NCBI RefSeq assembly: GCF_015831355.1
Contig: NZ_JADWYR010000001.1
Location: 62,001 to 126,000, forward strand
Direction: 5' to 3'
DNA from: Panacibacter microcysteis
GTDB taxonomy: Bacteria; Bacteroidota; Bacteroidia; Chitinophagales; Chitinophagaceae
DNA: 64,000 bases
Every line of letters begins with the position of its first letter. The first letter of the stretch is position 1. Below, piece by piece: positions 9,648 to 18,079 of this stretch. The translations under genes and the position numbers were made by a program. Under the pieces are notes generated by a model. It was not told where the DNA came from, did no database searches, and saw nothing but the letters and a program-made list of their open reading frames with translations.

Positions 9648-9684
9648 AACAACATCAGCCCGGCATGGCCGGGCTGATGTTGTT
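9648..9684. terminator. Strong hairpin terminator after deoC
   Basis: A perfect 17-bp stem (9648-9664 with 9668-9684) closed by a three-base loop ATG. Arms begin AACAACATCAGCC. The outer arms are A/T-containing rather than a pure U-tract, so it could act on either strand. It separates deoC from the next operon. Confidence 0.75.
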
Positions 9685-9795
9685 TATCGTACAATGATGT
9701 ATTTGAAATTTGAATAAACCAATACTTATCTCTGCTAATATTTTACTATTTCCTTTTTACTTTTCCAATACATTTACGCCACAAAAAATTATCCA

Positions 9796-10713
9796 ATGCT
9801 CGATCTTGGTTTTGTAAGCGCCATTCTTGCCGGCAACAGTTTTGCAGAAGTAATAGATTTTGCTGCAGCAAACAGGTTTAAATGCGTGGAAATGATGTGC
9901 TGGCCCAAAGGCAAGGCAGAGCGCCGCTATGCAGGCGTTACACATATCGATGCAGGCAGCCTCACCAAAGACGAAGCAATCCGCATCAACGAATACCTGC
10001 AGGAAAAAAAAGTGTACATATCAGGACTTGGTTACTATCCAAACCCACTGGTAGCAGATGTGGCACAGGCCAAAGTGTACCTTGATCATATTAAAAAGAT
10101 CATCAAAGCTGCGGCAATGCTGGGCATACCTGTGGTAAACACTTTTATCGGCAGGGACCATACAAAAAGCATCGATGACAACTTCAAAGTATTTCTGAAA
10201 CGCTGGCCGGCTGTTATCAAATATGCAGAAGACCTTGGCATAAACATCGGCATCGAAAACTGCCCCATGTTCTTCACCAAAGATGAGTGGCCCGGCGGTA
10301 AAAACCTTGCCATCAATCCCACTATATGGTCCAGGATGTTTGAAGCAATTCCTTCAAAAAATTTTGGTCTTAATTATGATCCTTCGCACATGATATGGCA
10401 GCAGATGGATGCCATACAACCCATGTACGATTTCAAAGACCGCATACATCATATACACCTTAAAGATGCAAAGCTGTATAAAAACAAACTGGATAAAGTA
10501 GGCATACTTGCGCACCCGCTGGAATACCACTCCCCTAAACTACCCGGTTTGGGAGATGTGAACTGGAACCATTTTTTTACTGCGCTTACAGACATCCGCT
10601 ACAGCGGACCCATTTGCATAGAAGTAGAAGACAAAGCCTACGAAGGCTCTGCAGAAAACATTCAGACAGCCATCCTAACGGCAAGAAATTACCTGTCACA
10701 ATTTTTAGCATAG
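9796..10713 (+). CDS. Sugar phosphate isomerase/epimerase, AP-endonuclease-2-type TIM barrel
   Basis: A 305-residue xylose-isomerase-like TIM barrel. The usual metal-binding positions are visible: Glu in GIENCP, Asp and His in NYDPSH, His in HIHLKD and Glu in CIEVED. This fits metal-dependent sugar isomerases or epimerases (inositol catabolism IolE/IolI-like, hydroxypyruvate isomerase-like); the substrate cannot be told. It is the first gene of a tight three-gene set. Only one base separates its stop from the ATG of the sulfotransferase-like gene. A possible promoter with a weak TACATTTA -7 box lies about 30 bases upstream. Confidence 0.85.
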   Translation: MLDLGFVSAILAGNSFAEVIDFAAANRFKCVEMMCWPKGKAERRYAGVTHIDAGSLTKDEAIRINEYLQEKKVYISGLGYYPNPLVADVAQAKVYLDHIKKIIKAAAMLGIPVVNTFIGRDHTKSIDDNFKVFLKRWPAVIKYAEDLGINIGIENCPMFFTKDEWPGGKNLAINPTIWSRMFEAIPSKNFGLNYDPSHMIWQQMDAIQPMYDFKDRIHHIHLKDAKLYKNKLDKVGILAHPLEYHSPKLPGLGDVNWNHFFTALTDIRYSGPICIEVEDKAYEGSAENIQTAILTARNYLSQFLA

Positions 10714-10714
10714 C

Positions 10715-11438
10715 ATGAATACAACACGCATTTGTTTGTGGAGCAGCCCGAGAAATATATCAACTGCTATGATGTACTCATTTGGCCGGCGCGCAGATAC
10801 TATTGTTTTTGACGAGCCATTGTACGCACATTACCCTGCGTGTAACAGGTGTAGAACACCCCGGCCAAAATGAAATACTTGCATCTCAGGAAAACGATGG
10901 CAACAAAGTAGTGCAGGAACTGATGCTTGGCGCGTTTGATAAGCCGGTTGCCTTTTTCAAACAAATGACGCATCACCTGGTGGCATTGAACGAAGACTTT
11001 TTACAGCAGATGAAAAATATTCTTTTCATAAGAGATCCCAAACAAATCATCAGCTCTTATGCACAGGTACGGCCAGATGTTACCATGCAGGATATCGGAA
11101 TTGCCAAACAGTGGGAATTATACCAACAGCTTACAGGCAACAACCAGCACTGCACTGTACTTGATTCAAATGAAATTCTCAAAGCACCCGAACAGGTATT
11201 GAGCACACTATGTACAGCCATTGATATTCCTTTTGATAAAGCCATGCTGCACTGGCCCACAGGCCCAAAACCAGCAGATGGTGTGTGGGCAAAGTACTGG
11301 TATGCCAATGTTCACCGGTCTACAGGTTTTGAAAAACAGGCTACCAGCAGCAGGCCCCTACCCGCCTATCTTGAACCATTGTACCAGGAAAGCAAAACTT
11401 ATTACGACCAGCTATTTCAACATTCAATAAAAGCATAA
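10715..11438 (+). pseudogene. Sulfotransferase-like protein gene, frameshifted
   Basis: The start at 10715 reads MNTTRICLWSSPRN, the P-loop-like PAPS-binding start of sulfotransferase-family proteins, and continues in frame to FDEPLYAHY at about residue 40. It then leaves frame and stops at 10873. The rest (LRVTGVEHPGQNE to the end at 11438) continues in the +1 frame. Dropping one C from the CCC at 10834-10836 restores a single reading frame of about 240 residues. The remainder is well preserved, including IRDPKQIISSY, the family's 3'-phosphate-binding region. It is either a recent pseudogene, a base-call error, or less likely a programmed shift. The gene lies between the TIM barrel (1-base gap) and a class IV aminotransferase (2-base gap), so it was part of that operon. 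Confidence 0.85.
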
Positions 11439-11440
11439 GC

Positions 11441-12343
11441 ATGTTACAGCCATACAATCCAAAAAATGAGCACATCAAAATATTTGTAAAAGACGGTTTG
11501 TACCACCGCAACGAAGCTAAGGTTTCTGTATTCGACAGTTCTGTGCAGGGCGGAGACGCCGTGTGGGAAGGCCTTCGTGTGTATGACGGAAAAATATTTC
11601 ACCTCGACAAACATCTTGACCGCCTGCATGCATCTGCCAAAACACTTGCCTTTGCCGATATACCCACCAAAGCATTTATAAAGGATGCCATCAAACAAAC
11701 GCTTAAAGCCAATGGCATGTTTACAGATACACATATCAGGCTTACGCTTACAAGAGGTGAGAAAGTTACATCGGGTATGGACCCAAGGCTCAACCAAAAA
11801 GGATCGTGCCTCATTGTGCTGGCAGAATTTAAACCACCCGTTTTCAACAATGACAAAGGCATTAAGCTTGTAACTTCTCATGTGCGCCGCAACTCGCCCA
11901 TGCATCTCGATTCTAAAATTCACCACAATAACCTGCTAAACAATATCCTGGCTAAAATAGAAGCCAACTATTGCGGCGCCGATGCAGCCATCATGCTCGA
12001 TAACCTGGGCTTTGTTTCAGAAACAAACGACTGCAACATCTTTATGGTTAAAAATGGTAAATTGCTTACGCCACATGCAGATGCATGTTTACCGGGTATA
12101 ACACGCGAAACTACAATCCGTCTTGCCGGCGAATTAAATATCCCATGCACGGAGCGAAATATTACTATCGGTGAATTTTACAATGCCGATGAAGTATTTA
12201 TCACAGGCACCATGGGAGAACTTACACCGGTTTACGAAATTGACGGGAGAACTATCGAGCATAAAACCGGCTCACACGTAAGAGAAACTTTATACGCATC
12301 ATTTAAACAGTTAACCGCAACACAGGGCGAACCAGTTGAATAG
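11441..12343 (+). CDS. Class IV aminotransferase (branched-chain aminotransferase-like)
   Basis: A 300-residue fold-type IV PLP enzyme, as in IlvE, D-amino acid aminotransferase and aminodeoxychorismate lyase. The PLP lysine is Lys159 in DSKIHHNNLL, the conserved Glu is Glu194 in GFVSETNDCNIF, and the phosphate-binding loop is LPGITR. The sequence fits the branched-chain-like group, but the amino-donor preference cannot be read directly. It is last in the three-gene set. The neighbouring sulfotransferase-like gene suggests a joint, unassigned role; I would not call it ilvE on this evidence. A bidirectional terminator follows. Confidence 0.85.
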   Translation: MLQPYNPKNEHIKIFVKDGLYHRNEAKVSVFDSSVQGGDAVWEGLRVYDGKIFHLDKHLDRLHASAKTLAFADIPTKAFIKDAIKQTLKANGMFTDTHIRLTLTRGEKVTSGMDPRLNQKGSCLIVLAEFKPPVFNNDKGIKLVTSHVRRNSPMHLDSKIHHNNLLNNILAKIEANYCGADAAIMLDNLGFVSETNDCNIFMVKNGKLLTPHADACLPGITRETTIRLAGELNIPCTERNITIGEFYNADEVFITGTMGELTPVYEIDGRTIEHKTGSHVRETLYASFKQLTATQGEPVE

Positions 12344-12353
12344 GAAAAACCTT

Positions 12354-12387
12354 GATTGGTTGAAATGTCAACACCTTTCAACCAATC
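12354..12387. terminator. Bidirectional terminator
   Basis: Perfect 12-bp stem GATTGGTTGAAA / TTTCAACCAATC (12354-12365, 12376-12387) with a 10-base loop, between two convergent genes. Confidence 0.75.
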
Positions 12388-12402
12388 ACTTTATCATAAT
12401 CG

Positions 12403-12927
12403 TTAAGCCTGGTTAAGTGCCTGCAAAATCTTTTTCGCCCTGCTTTTAAATGCGGCTGACTCATTATCAAACCGGTCTTCTATCAGCAACTTCAACTCAG
12501 GTTTTATTTCCGGGTAGTATTTTGCAAGGTTAAACAACGTAGTAAGAGAAAAGGCTTTAATGGCAGCAGGCGTTTCATAATCTTCAATAAATCCAAAACA
12601 TGCATTCATCACATCTCCGTGCAACGCTTCGGGTATGTTGATCATTTCCAGAATACGCATACTATTGCGCAGCACCGCAAAGTGTACATCTTTTCTTTCA
12701 AGCTGCGCTACAAGCGTAGGCACATGCGGCACAATCATACCTCTTTTCATTTTGGCTGCCCAGCTCAGGCACCAGGCAGCACGTTGTGCAAGCCTGTAAT
12801 CACCGGAAAGAAAGCATTGCATCAATGCTTCGAAACGCTCTGCTGATGTACATGCATACTTCGCTACTGCAAGAATGCCCGCCTTGCTATACACTTTGTC
12901 TTCCAGCAATCTTTCTGCAATATTCAT
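12403..12927 (-). CDS. HEAT-repeat-like protein of unknown function
   Basis: A 174-residue all-helical soluble protein. I start it at 12927 (MNIAERLLEDK); the longer open frame adds 26 residues that run toward the dispersed repeat and look non-coding. The sequence has repeated amphipathic helices (RLAQRAAWCLSWAAK, HFAVLRNSMRILEMI, AIKAFSLTTLFNLAK) typical of HEAT/ARM-type scaffolds. No catalytic residues or signal peptide are visible. It is divergent from the SGNH hydrolase and convergent with the aminotransferase. Function unknown. Confidence 0.7.
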   Translation of the reverse strand: MNIAERLLEDKVYSKAGILAVAKYACTSAERFEALMQCFLSGDYRLAQRAAWCLSWAAKMKRGMIVPHVPTLVAQLERKDVHFAVLRNSMRILEMINIPEALHGDVMNACFGFIEDYETPAAIKAFSLTTLFNLAKYYPEIKPELKLLIEDRFDNESAAFKSRAKKILQALNQA

Positions 12928-12983
12928 AGTTTTAGAACCTTTTGTTACATCACCCGTTGGTGTGCGCAGGTATAAAGATAATG

Positions 12984-13061
12984 TTACCGGCAAAAATTTC
13001 ATCACTCATCGTTCCTTGCGTCGCACTCTTCAGCTGTATCACTTTATGCAACAACTCCGGT
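12984..13061 (-). repeat. Dispersed intergenic repeat, subfamily A
   Basis: Core variant CTTGCGTCGCACTCTTCA at 13015-13032. This is one of only two copies in a divergent intergenic region rather than after a gene. Its CGCAAGGAACGATGAGT edge is shared with the copy at 17970-18050, which suggests a subgroup. Confidence 0.8.
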
Positions 13062-13175
13062 ACAATCTTCGCAGGTATCTTTACCATGCAACATATGGGG
13101 CATCTGCTTACGTGAACGCTTTATTTACGTATGGATGCTTTATAAAAAACAGCAACTTAGCCATAAAATCAGCAG

Positions 13176-14003
13176 ATGAAAAAAACGTGCATAATTATAA
13201 CGGTGCTACTGGTTGTGTTTTCATTCAAACAAAAAGATATTACATGGGTTGCCATCGGCGATTCTATTACGTACCTGAATGACCATCCCGCCGAAGCCGG
13301 TAACCGCATTACCAAAGGATACATGACCATGGTAAGTGAAAGCCTGCCCGGTATACATTACATAAATAAAGGTTACAATGGCTGGACATCAGGCAACATT
13401 GCAGATGCCATCAATACACTTGGCCTAACTAAAGCTGACGTGTATTCTGTCTTTCTGGGTACCAATGACTGGTGGCAGGGAAGACCACTTGGCACCATCA
13501 ACGATTACAGGCAAAATACCGGCAATAAAACAGTATATGGTTCCTTCAGGATCATTATTGATAAACTACACAGCCTCAACGACAATGCAAAAATTATCCT
13601 TATTACACCAATGCAACGTGGAGACTTTATATATATTAACGGTTATACCAACAACGCATACGGCTCATACAAAGAGAAAAACGGTCAGTCGCTGGCACAG
13701 TTTGCGGCAGCCGTAATTACCATAGCAAAAGAAGAAAAAACCGTTGTGGTAGATCTTTACAACAAAAGCGGCATTACGCTGGATAACGTGGTAAAATTTA
13801 AACGGCTAAAAGACCCGCAAACCGGCGTGTATAAAAACTTTACATTTCCTGGTTACATCGGAATATCGTTTGATCCCCAACACGATGATTACCCATACCC
13901 GGCAGAGGCTGCTGATATGACTTATGATGGTTTGCATCCATCGGACAAAGGCTATGCAGTAATAGCCTCTATGCTTGTAAAGGAAATGAACAATCTCAAG
14001 TGA
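13176..14003 (+). CDS. SGNH/GDSL-type esterase
   Basis: A 275-residue probable secreted hydrolase. The N-terminus is hydrophobic (residues 4-16) and may be a signal peptide or membrane anchor. The catalytic blocks are visible: GDS with nucleophile Ser30, the GTND block at 95-98, and DGLHPS with Asp251 and His254. These make it an SGNH hydrolase with carbohydrate esterase or lipase activity; the substrate is not identifiable. Its stop lies three bases from the stop of the convergent DUF952 gene. Confidence 0.85.
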   Translation: MKKTCIIITVLLVVFSFKQKDITWVAIGDSITYLNDHPAEAGNRITKGYMTMVSESLPGIHYINKGYNGWTSGNIADAINTLGLTKADVYSVFLGTNDWWQGRPLGTINDYRQNTGNKTVYGSFRIIIDKLHSLNDNAKIILITPMQRGDFIYINGYTNNAYGSYKEKNGQSLAQFAAAVITIAKEEKTVVVDLYNKSGITLDNVVKFKRLKDPQTGVYKNFTFPGYIGISFDPQHDDYPYPAEAADMTYDGLHPSDKGYAVIASMLVKEMNNLK

Positions 14004-14006
14004 TCA

Positions 14007-14312
14007 TCACTGCAAAGCTTCAACATGCAACACAGCATCCAGGTTTAGCCTGCCGTAAATATGCGGAAACAATTCATTAACCGATGGTGAATAATCATAT
14101 TGCAATCCTGATAAGAGTTTGGTTGTATCGATGGTAAGCTTAACCAGCCCTGCCTTGTCTTTAAAATACCTGTGCAGTACACCGCTTACCTGCTGCCCGG
14201 TACTGCAGTGCATAAAACCTTCTGTTGCTACAGACTCAGCCTCGTAGAAATTTTGCTGCAATGCCAGCTGCCATTGCTCATTCGTGGTTATATGGTAAAT
14301 GATATTATTCAT
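14007..14312 (-). CDS. DUF952 family protein
   Basis: A 101-residue protein with the family signature GFMHCSTGQQV around residues 32-42. DUF952 proteins are small cytoplasmic proteins of unknown function, sometimes compared with ADP-ribosyltransferase-like folds; I do not assign an activity. It follows aroC on the same strand, 150 bases away with a repeat A copy between, so it need not belong to the aro operon. Confidence 0.85.
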   Translation of the reverse strand: MNNIIYHITTNEQWQLALQQNFYEAESVATEGFMHCSTGQQVSGVLHRYFKDKAGLVKLTIDTTKLLSGLQYDYSPSVNELFPHIYGRLNLDAVLHVEALQ

Positions 14313-14380
14313 AAGCGCATATTTACAATGGTTTCAATATGGCCATAGCGGCTGTTGAATAAAGTATGCGGAGATTTGCG

Positions 14381-14460
14381 CCGGAGTGCTGCATAAAGAT
14401 TTACAGTACAAGAGTGCGACGCAACGATGCCTCATTGAAATACAAATGCCGGGCTCATAA
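14381..14460 (+). repeat. Dispersed intergenic repeat, subfamily A
   Basis: Core ACAAGAGTGCGACGCAAC at 14408-14425, from CCGGAGTGCTGC to the end GCCGGGCTCATAA. It ends two bases before the aroC stop codon (aroC is on the minus strand). Confidence 0.88.
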
Positions 14461-14462
14461 AC

Positions 14463-15539
14463 TTACTGCCACACGCGGGGAAAACGTTGTTCGAGCATCA
14501 TAAGATCGGCCAGTGCTATTGCTGCCGCGGCTTCTACAATAACCGGTGCCCGCAATGCCACACAAAGATCGTGACGGCCTTTGATAGCAAAATCTTCCAT
14601 CTGGCCGGTTTCCCAGTTGAGGCTATGCTGTTGTTTGGGTGTAGACGCAGTTGGTTTAATGGCCAGCCGAAACACCAGCTGGTTGCCATTTGTAATGCCA
14701 CCAACAATACCACCCGCATGGTTTGTAGCGGTTTTACCTGACATATCTTCAATGGCATCATTATGTTGCGAACCAAACATTTTCGCCGCTGCGAAGCCGG
14801 TTCCAAATTCTACGCCTTTAACTGCAGGTATAGCAAACATCATGTGCGCAAGGTGCGATTCAACTGAGTCGAAAAACGGTTCACCAAGCCCGGCAGGCAA
14901 GCCGTTAACGATACACTCTACCAGGCCACCAACAGAATCTTTGGCATCAATGGCTTTTTGTAATCCTTTTTCAAGATCAGCTTCGCCACCGATTGCTGTA
15001 ACAGCCGCAGCAATGGTGATACCCGCATTGCTTACCTCATTCAGACTGTAACCGGGGCGGGGTGCTGTATCCCTCTCGTTTGGAGAGGGGTTAGAAGTAA
15101 AGTGCAATAACATCTTCTTCGCAATGGCGCCTGCAGCTACAAGACCTGTGGTGAGCCTCGCACTAAAGTGGCCGCCACCGCGAAAATCTTCGTTGCCGCC
15201 AAATTTTTGGTGTGCTACAAAATCTGCATGACCGGGACGAGGAAAGCTTCTCTGCTTTTCATAATCGCCACTGCGTGTATTATTGTTCTCAAAAAAAATC
15301 GTAATGGGTGCTCCGGTGGCTTTATCATTGAATACACCACTTTTGAAAAACGGGTAATCGGCTTCCTGGCGCGGTGTGGTACCTTTTTGTTTACCGCCTT
15401 TCCTGCGTTCCAGGTCGGGCATTAAATCATCTGTGGCAATGGGTAAACCGGCAGGCACGCCGTCAATAACGATTCCTACTGATTCGCCATGAGATTCTCC
15501 GAAAATATGTACACGAAAAATGCGACCGAAACTATTCAA
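14463..15539 (-). CDS. aroC: Chorismate synthase
   Basis: Last step of the shikimate pathway: EPSP to chorismate with reduced FMN. The 358 residues start with the signature FGESHGES (13-20), followed by RPGHAD (101-106) and RGGGHFSAR (120-128). Residues about 146-170 (TSNPSPNERDTAPRPG) form an insert I do not expect in the family. Its DNA holds a hairpin (15071-15089) that looks like a short repeat inserted in frame. The flanking sequence, including GLGEPFFDSVES and GSQHNDA, is normal, so the enzyme is probably active. It is the last gene of the aroB-aroA-aroC run, 13 bases after aroA. Confidence 0.95.
   Translation of the reverse strand: MNSFGRIFRVHIFGESHGESVGIVIDGVPAGLPIATDDLMPDLERRKGGKQKGTTPRQEADYPFFKSGVFNDKATGAPITIFFENNNTRSGDYEKQRSFPRPGHADFVAHQKFGGNEDFRGGGHFSARLTTGLVAAGAIAKKMLLHFTSNPSPNERDTAPRPGYSLNEVSNAGITIAAAVTAIGGEADLEKGLQKAIDAKDSVGGLVECIVNGLPAGLGEPFFDSVESHLAHMMFAIPAVKGVEFGTGFAAAKMFGSQHNDAIEDMSGKTATNHAGGIVGGITNGNQLVFRLAIKPTASTPKQQHSLNWETGQMEDFAIKGRHDLCVALRAPVIVEAAAAIALADLMMLEQRFPRVWQ
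15071..15089. repeat. Hairpin repeat inserted within aroC
   Basis: Seven-base arms CCCTCTC / GAGAGGG with a five-base loop, coding for residues 151-157 (PSPNERD). It resembles the short palindromes (CCTCTCC...GGAGAGG) that are scattered through Bacteroidota genomes. Confidence 0.6.
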
Positions 15540-15552
15540 GGTAAAAAGTTTA

Positions 15553-16845
15553 TTAATTGATTACTTGATTGGATGAAACCTTAGCGCCCAGTGACTGGAT
15601 ATGCCCGTAAAAGTTTGGATACGACTTGGATACAGCCTGCGCTTCATCTATTACCGTTTCACCATCAGCTTTTAGGCCTGCGATTGCACACATCATAGCA
15701 ATGCGGTGATCGTGCCGGGAATGTACACCAGCGCCATGTAAACCTTTTCCGCCATGTATTTGCATTTCATCGCCATCAAGCTCTGCCGGCAAACCCATTT
15801 TGCCCATCTCCTGCTGAATCGTCAGGCCACGATCACTTTCTTTATGCGCCAGTCTTAACACGCCTTTGATGGTAGTTGTGCCGTCGCAATATGCTGCCAG
15901 TGCTGCGAGTGGTGGAAAAAGATCGGGACAGTCTGTAGCATCGAAGTGAAATGGCTTTAACCGGGCAGCCTCCGCAAATACTATTTCATTGTCTTTAATG
16001 GTCATGGCTGCGCCACAATCGATTAAAGCCTGCATTACAGCTTTGTCTGCCTGTGTTGATGCGATGTCTAACCCTTTAACAGTAATATTGCCGCAGATAG
16101 CGCCGGCTACCAATAAAAAGGCGCCACCACTCCAGTCGCTTTCTACCGTATAATCTATAAATGTTGACTGATAATTGGCCGGCTCTGCGTCAAAATAAAA
16201 CGCCTTATGGTCTGTATTTCGCGGCACCTTAAGCTGAAATTGCTCCATTACAGACAATGTAAGATCAACGTAAGGTTTGCTTTTTAAATTATCTACCGTA
16301 ATGGTTACATCTTTTGCGTCTAATGCTGCGTACGCCAGCAACAGGCCTGTAAGAAACTGCGAGCTGAGCGAACCATCTATCGTAATATTTTTTGGCTGCA
16401 AAGGCCCTTTTACTTTTAAAGGCAACTTTCCACCATTCGAGGTAATCGTTATACCAAGCTGCGGGAAAATCTCATCGAAAAAATCCATTGGGCGGGTTAG
16501 CAGGCTTCCTTCGCCGTTGATCGTCATTTCCTTTGCATTGATTGCTACCAATGGTGCAAACATCCTGATTCCCAAACCACTTTCTCCGTTGCTTACCTCG
16601 GTGCTAATTGCATTTACTCCATTACTGGTAATCTTAATACTTCCATCTTCCTGTTGCGCCACCGTTGCACCAAGCGCCTGGATTACTTTCAGCGCGGCTT
16701 TATCATCGTTGGAAATACCGGGATTACGGATGATACTTTCGCCTTTACGTACAAGGGCTGCAGCGCATGCGCGCTGCATCGAACTTTTTGAAGCAGGTGC
16801 GGTAATGGTTCCTGAAAGTTGTGACGGCTGTATTGTTACTTGCAT
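15553..16845 (-). CDS. aroA: 3-phosphoshikimate 1-carboxyvinyltransferase (EPSP synthase)
   Basis: Transfers enolpyruvyl from PEP to shikimate 3-phosphate. The 430 residues match the family. The first block is APASKSSMQRA with the substrate Lys20. The PEP-site loop reads NGESGLGIRM (86-95) instead of the textbook N-A-G-T-A-M-R-P. The catalytic Asp lies in CPDLFPPL, and HKESDRG corresponds to the K-E-(T/S)-D-R box. The enzyme is a divergent, Bacteroidota-like EPSP synthase. It is in a tight operon: seven bases after aroB and 13 before aroC. Confidence 0.95.
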   Translation of the reverse strand: MQVTIQPSQLSGTITAPASKSSMQRACAAALVRKGESIIRNPGISNDDKAALKVIQALGATVAQQEDGSIKITSNGVNAISTEVSNGESGLGIRMFAPLVAINAKEMTINGEGSLLTRPMDFFDEIFPQLGITITSNGGKLPLKVKGPLQPKNITIDGSLSSQFLTGLLLAYAALDAKDVTITVDNLKSKPYVDLTLSVMEQFQLKVPRNTDHKAFYFDAEPANYQSTFIDYTVESDWSGGAFLLVAGAICGNITVKGLDIASTQADKAVMQALIDCGAAMTIKDNEIVFAEAARLKPFHFDATDCPDLFPPLAALAAYCDGTTTIKGVLRLAHKESDRGLTIQQEMGKMGLPAELDGDEMQIHGGKGLHGAGVHSRHDHRIAMMCAIAGLKADGETVIDEAQAVSKSYPNFYGHIQSLGAKVSSNQVIN

Positions 16846-16852
16846 GATCGAA

Positions 16853-17884
16853 TTAATTTGTTGTAGCCAGTTGCTGCACTACCGGCGCAACCTGGTTTAT
16901 CGTGAGGGGTTTTACAACGCCTTTGCCAATCTTTTCGAGCAATACGTACTGTATATCATTTCCTGTTGCTTTTTTATCAGCCTTCATGATATCCAGGGCC
17001 TTATTTGCATCGAATTTAAAGAAAGCAGTAAGCCCGTATTTTACGATGAGGAAAGCGATACGGTCGGCATCTTTTAAACCCAGCATATCTCTGCTGATAT
17101 AGGATGCCACCACCATGCCGATTGTTACAGCATGACCGTGTGGCAACTGGTATGTATTCTCTATTGCATGGCCAAGCGTATGACCAAAGTTGAGCAATTT
17201 TCTATCACCCTGCTCAAACTCATCGTGCTGCACTACTTTACTTTTTAGCAATGCATTGCGCTGTATAAGCTTATTGAGCAACTTTTTGTCTTTTTGAAAA
17301 TCTGCCAGTTTATACTGCTCCAGCATTTTAAACATGCCGGCGTCTTTTATACACGCATGTTTGATGATCTCCGCGAAACCATTTATCCATTCTTCCCGGG
17401 GCAATGATTTCAGCAAGGTGTAGTCATATAATAAAAACGAGGGTTGACGAATTAAGCCTACCATGTTTTTGTATACGCCTACATCTACACCATTTTTACC
17501 GCCTATTGCAGCATCTACCATTGCAAGAATGGAAGCAGGTACAAAACCAAACTGCACACCACGCATGTAGATACCTGCAACATAACCGGCCATATCTGTA
17601 ATAACGCCTCCGCCAACACCAACTATCCAGGATTTCCTGTTTGCACCTGCTTCTACAAGCTGGCCGATGATATGATCAACCGTAGCCTGTGTTTTATGTG
17701 CCTCGCCGGGTTTTACTACAATGGTTTTCCAGCCTTTGAATCTTCGCTTACCGGCATTGTAAACATTTTCATCTGTAATGATGAAGGTATTTTCTTTGGG
17801 CGTTAACTTTTCCAGGTGATCAAAAGATGCATCAAAATAACAGACAGTAGATGCGGAGGAATATTGTATTACTTTCTTTGTCAT
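16853..17884 (-). CDS. aroB: 3-dehydroquinate synthase
   Basis: Converts DAHP to 3-dehydroquinate using NAD+ and a divalent metal. The 343 residues contain the NAD-binding loop GVGGGVITD (89-97), AAIGGKNGVD, and the metal-binding set Glu172 (AEIIKHA), a His in NFGHTLGHA (232-240) and a His in PHGHAV. It is the first gene of the aroB-aroA-aroC run. A repeat A copy and 195 bases separate it from the upstream DAHP synthase gene. Confidence 0.95.
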   Translation of the reverse strand: MTKKVIQYSSASTVCYFDASFDHLEKLTPKENTFIITDENVYNAGKRRFKGWKTIVVKPGEAHKTQATVDHIIGQLVEAGANRKSWIVGVGGGVITDMAGYVAGIYMRGVQFGFVPASILAMVDAAIGGKNGVDVGVYKNMVGLIRQPSFLLYDYTLLKSLPREEWINGFAEIIKHACIKDAGMFKMLEQYKLADFQKDKKLLNKLIQRNALLKSKVVQHDEFEQGDRKLLNFGHTLGHAIENTYQLPHGHAVTIGMVVASYISRDMLGLKDADRIAFLIVKYGLTAFFKFDANKALDIMKADKKATGNDIQYVLLEKIGKGVVKPLTINQVAPVVQQLATTN

Positions 17885-17969
17885 TTTTACGCAGGGCGCA
17901 TGAGCGCAGGTGGTGAAGAGTTTGCTGTGTAAAAGAATGCGTGATATGGCTGTGCAGTGCGTATAATCT

Positions 17970-18050
17970 TCGCTTTTGCTGCAAAAGGTTCAACAGTACA
18001 AGAGTGCGACGCAAGGAACGATGAGTAATAAGCTGAAAGCCGGGCTCATA
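17970..18050 (+). repeat. Dispersed intergenic repeat, subfamily A
   Basis: Core variant ACAAGAGTGCGACGCAAG at 17998-18015, ending GCCGGGCTCATA. It lies 30 bases after the stop of the DAHP synthase gene and before aroB. Confidence 0.85.
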
Positions 18051-18079
18051 CACTTATTACCCATCATTGATTGTTTATT

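Noticed and set aside
9648-9684. The 17-bp hairpin after deoC as a riboswitch or attenuator
   Set aside because: It is over 100 bases from the next start, with no leader frame and no alternative pairing seen; it is a terminator-like hairpin.
11441-12343. Naming the class IV aminotransferase ilvE
   Set aside because: The family also covers other amino acids and lyases, and the neighbours are not branched-chain genes.
16277-17077. 266-residue plus-strand open frame across the aroA/aroB junction
   Set aside because: Antisense to two certain enzymes; no family resemblance.
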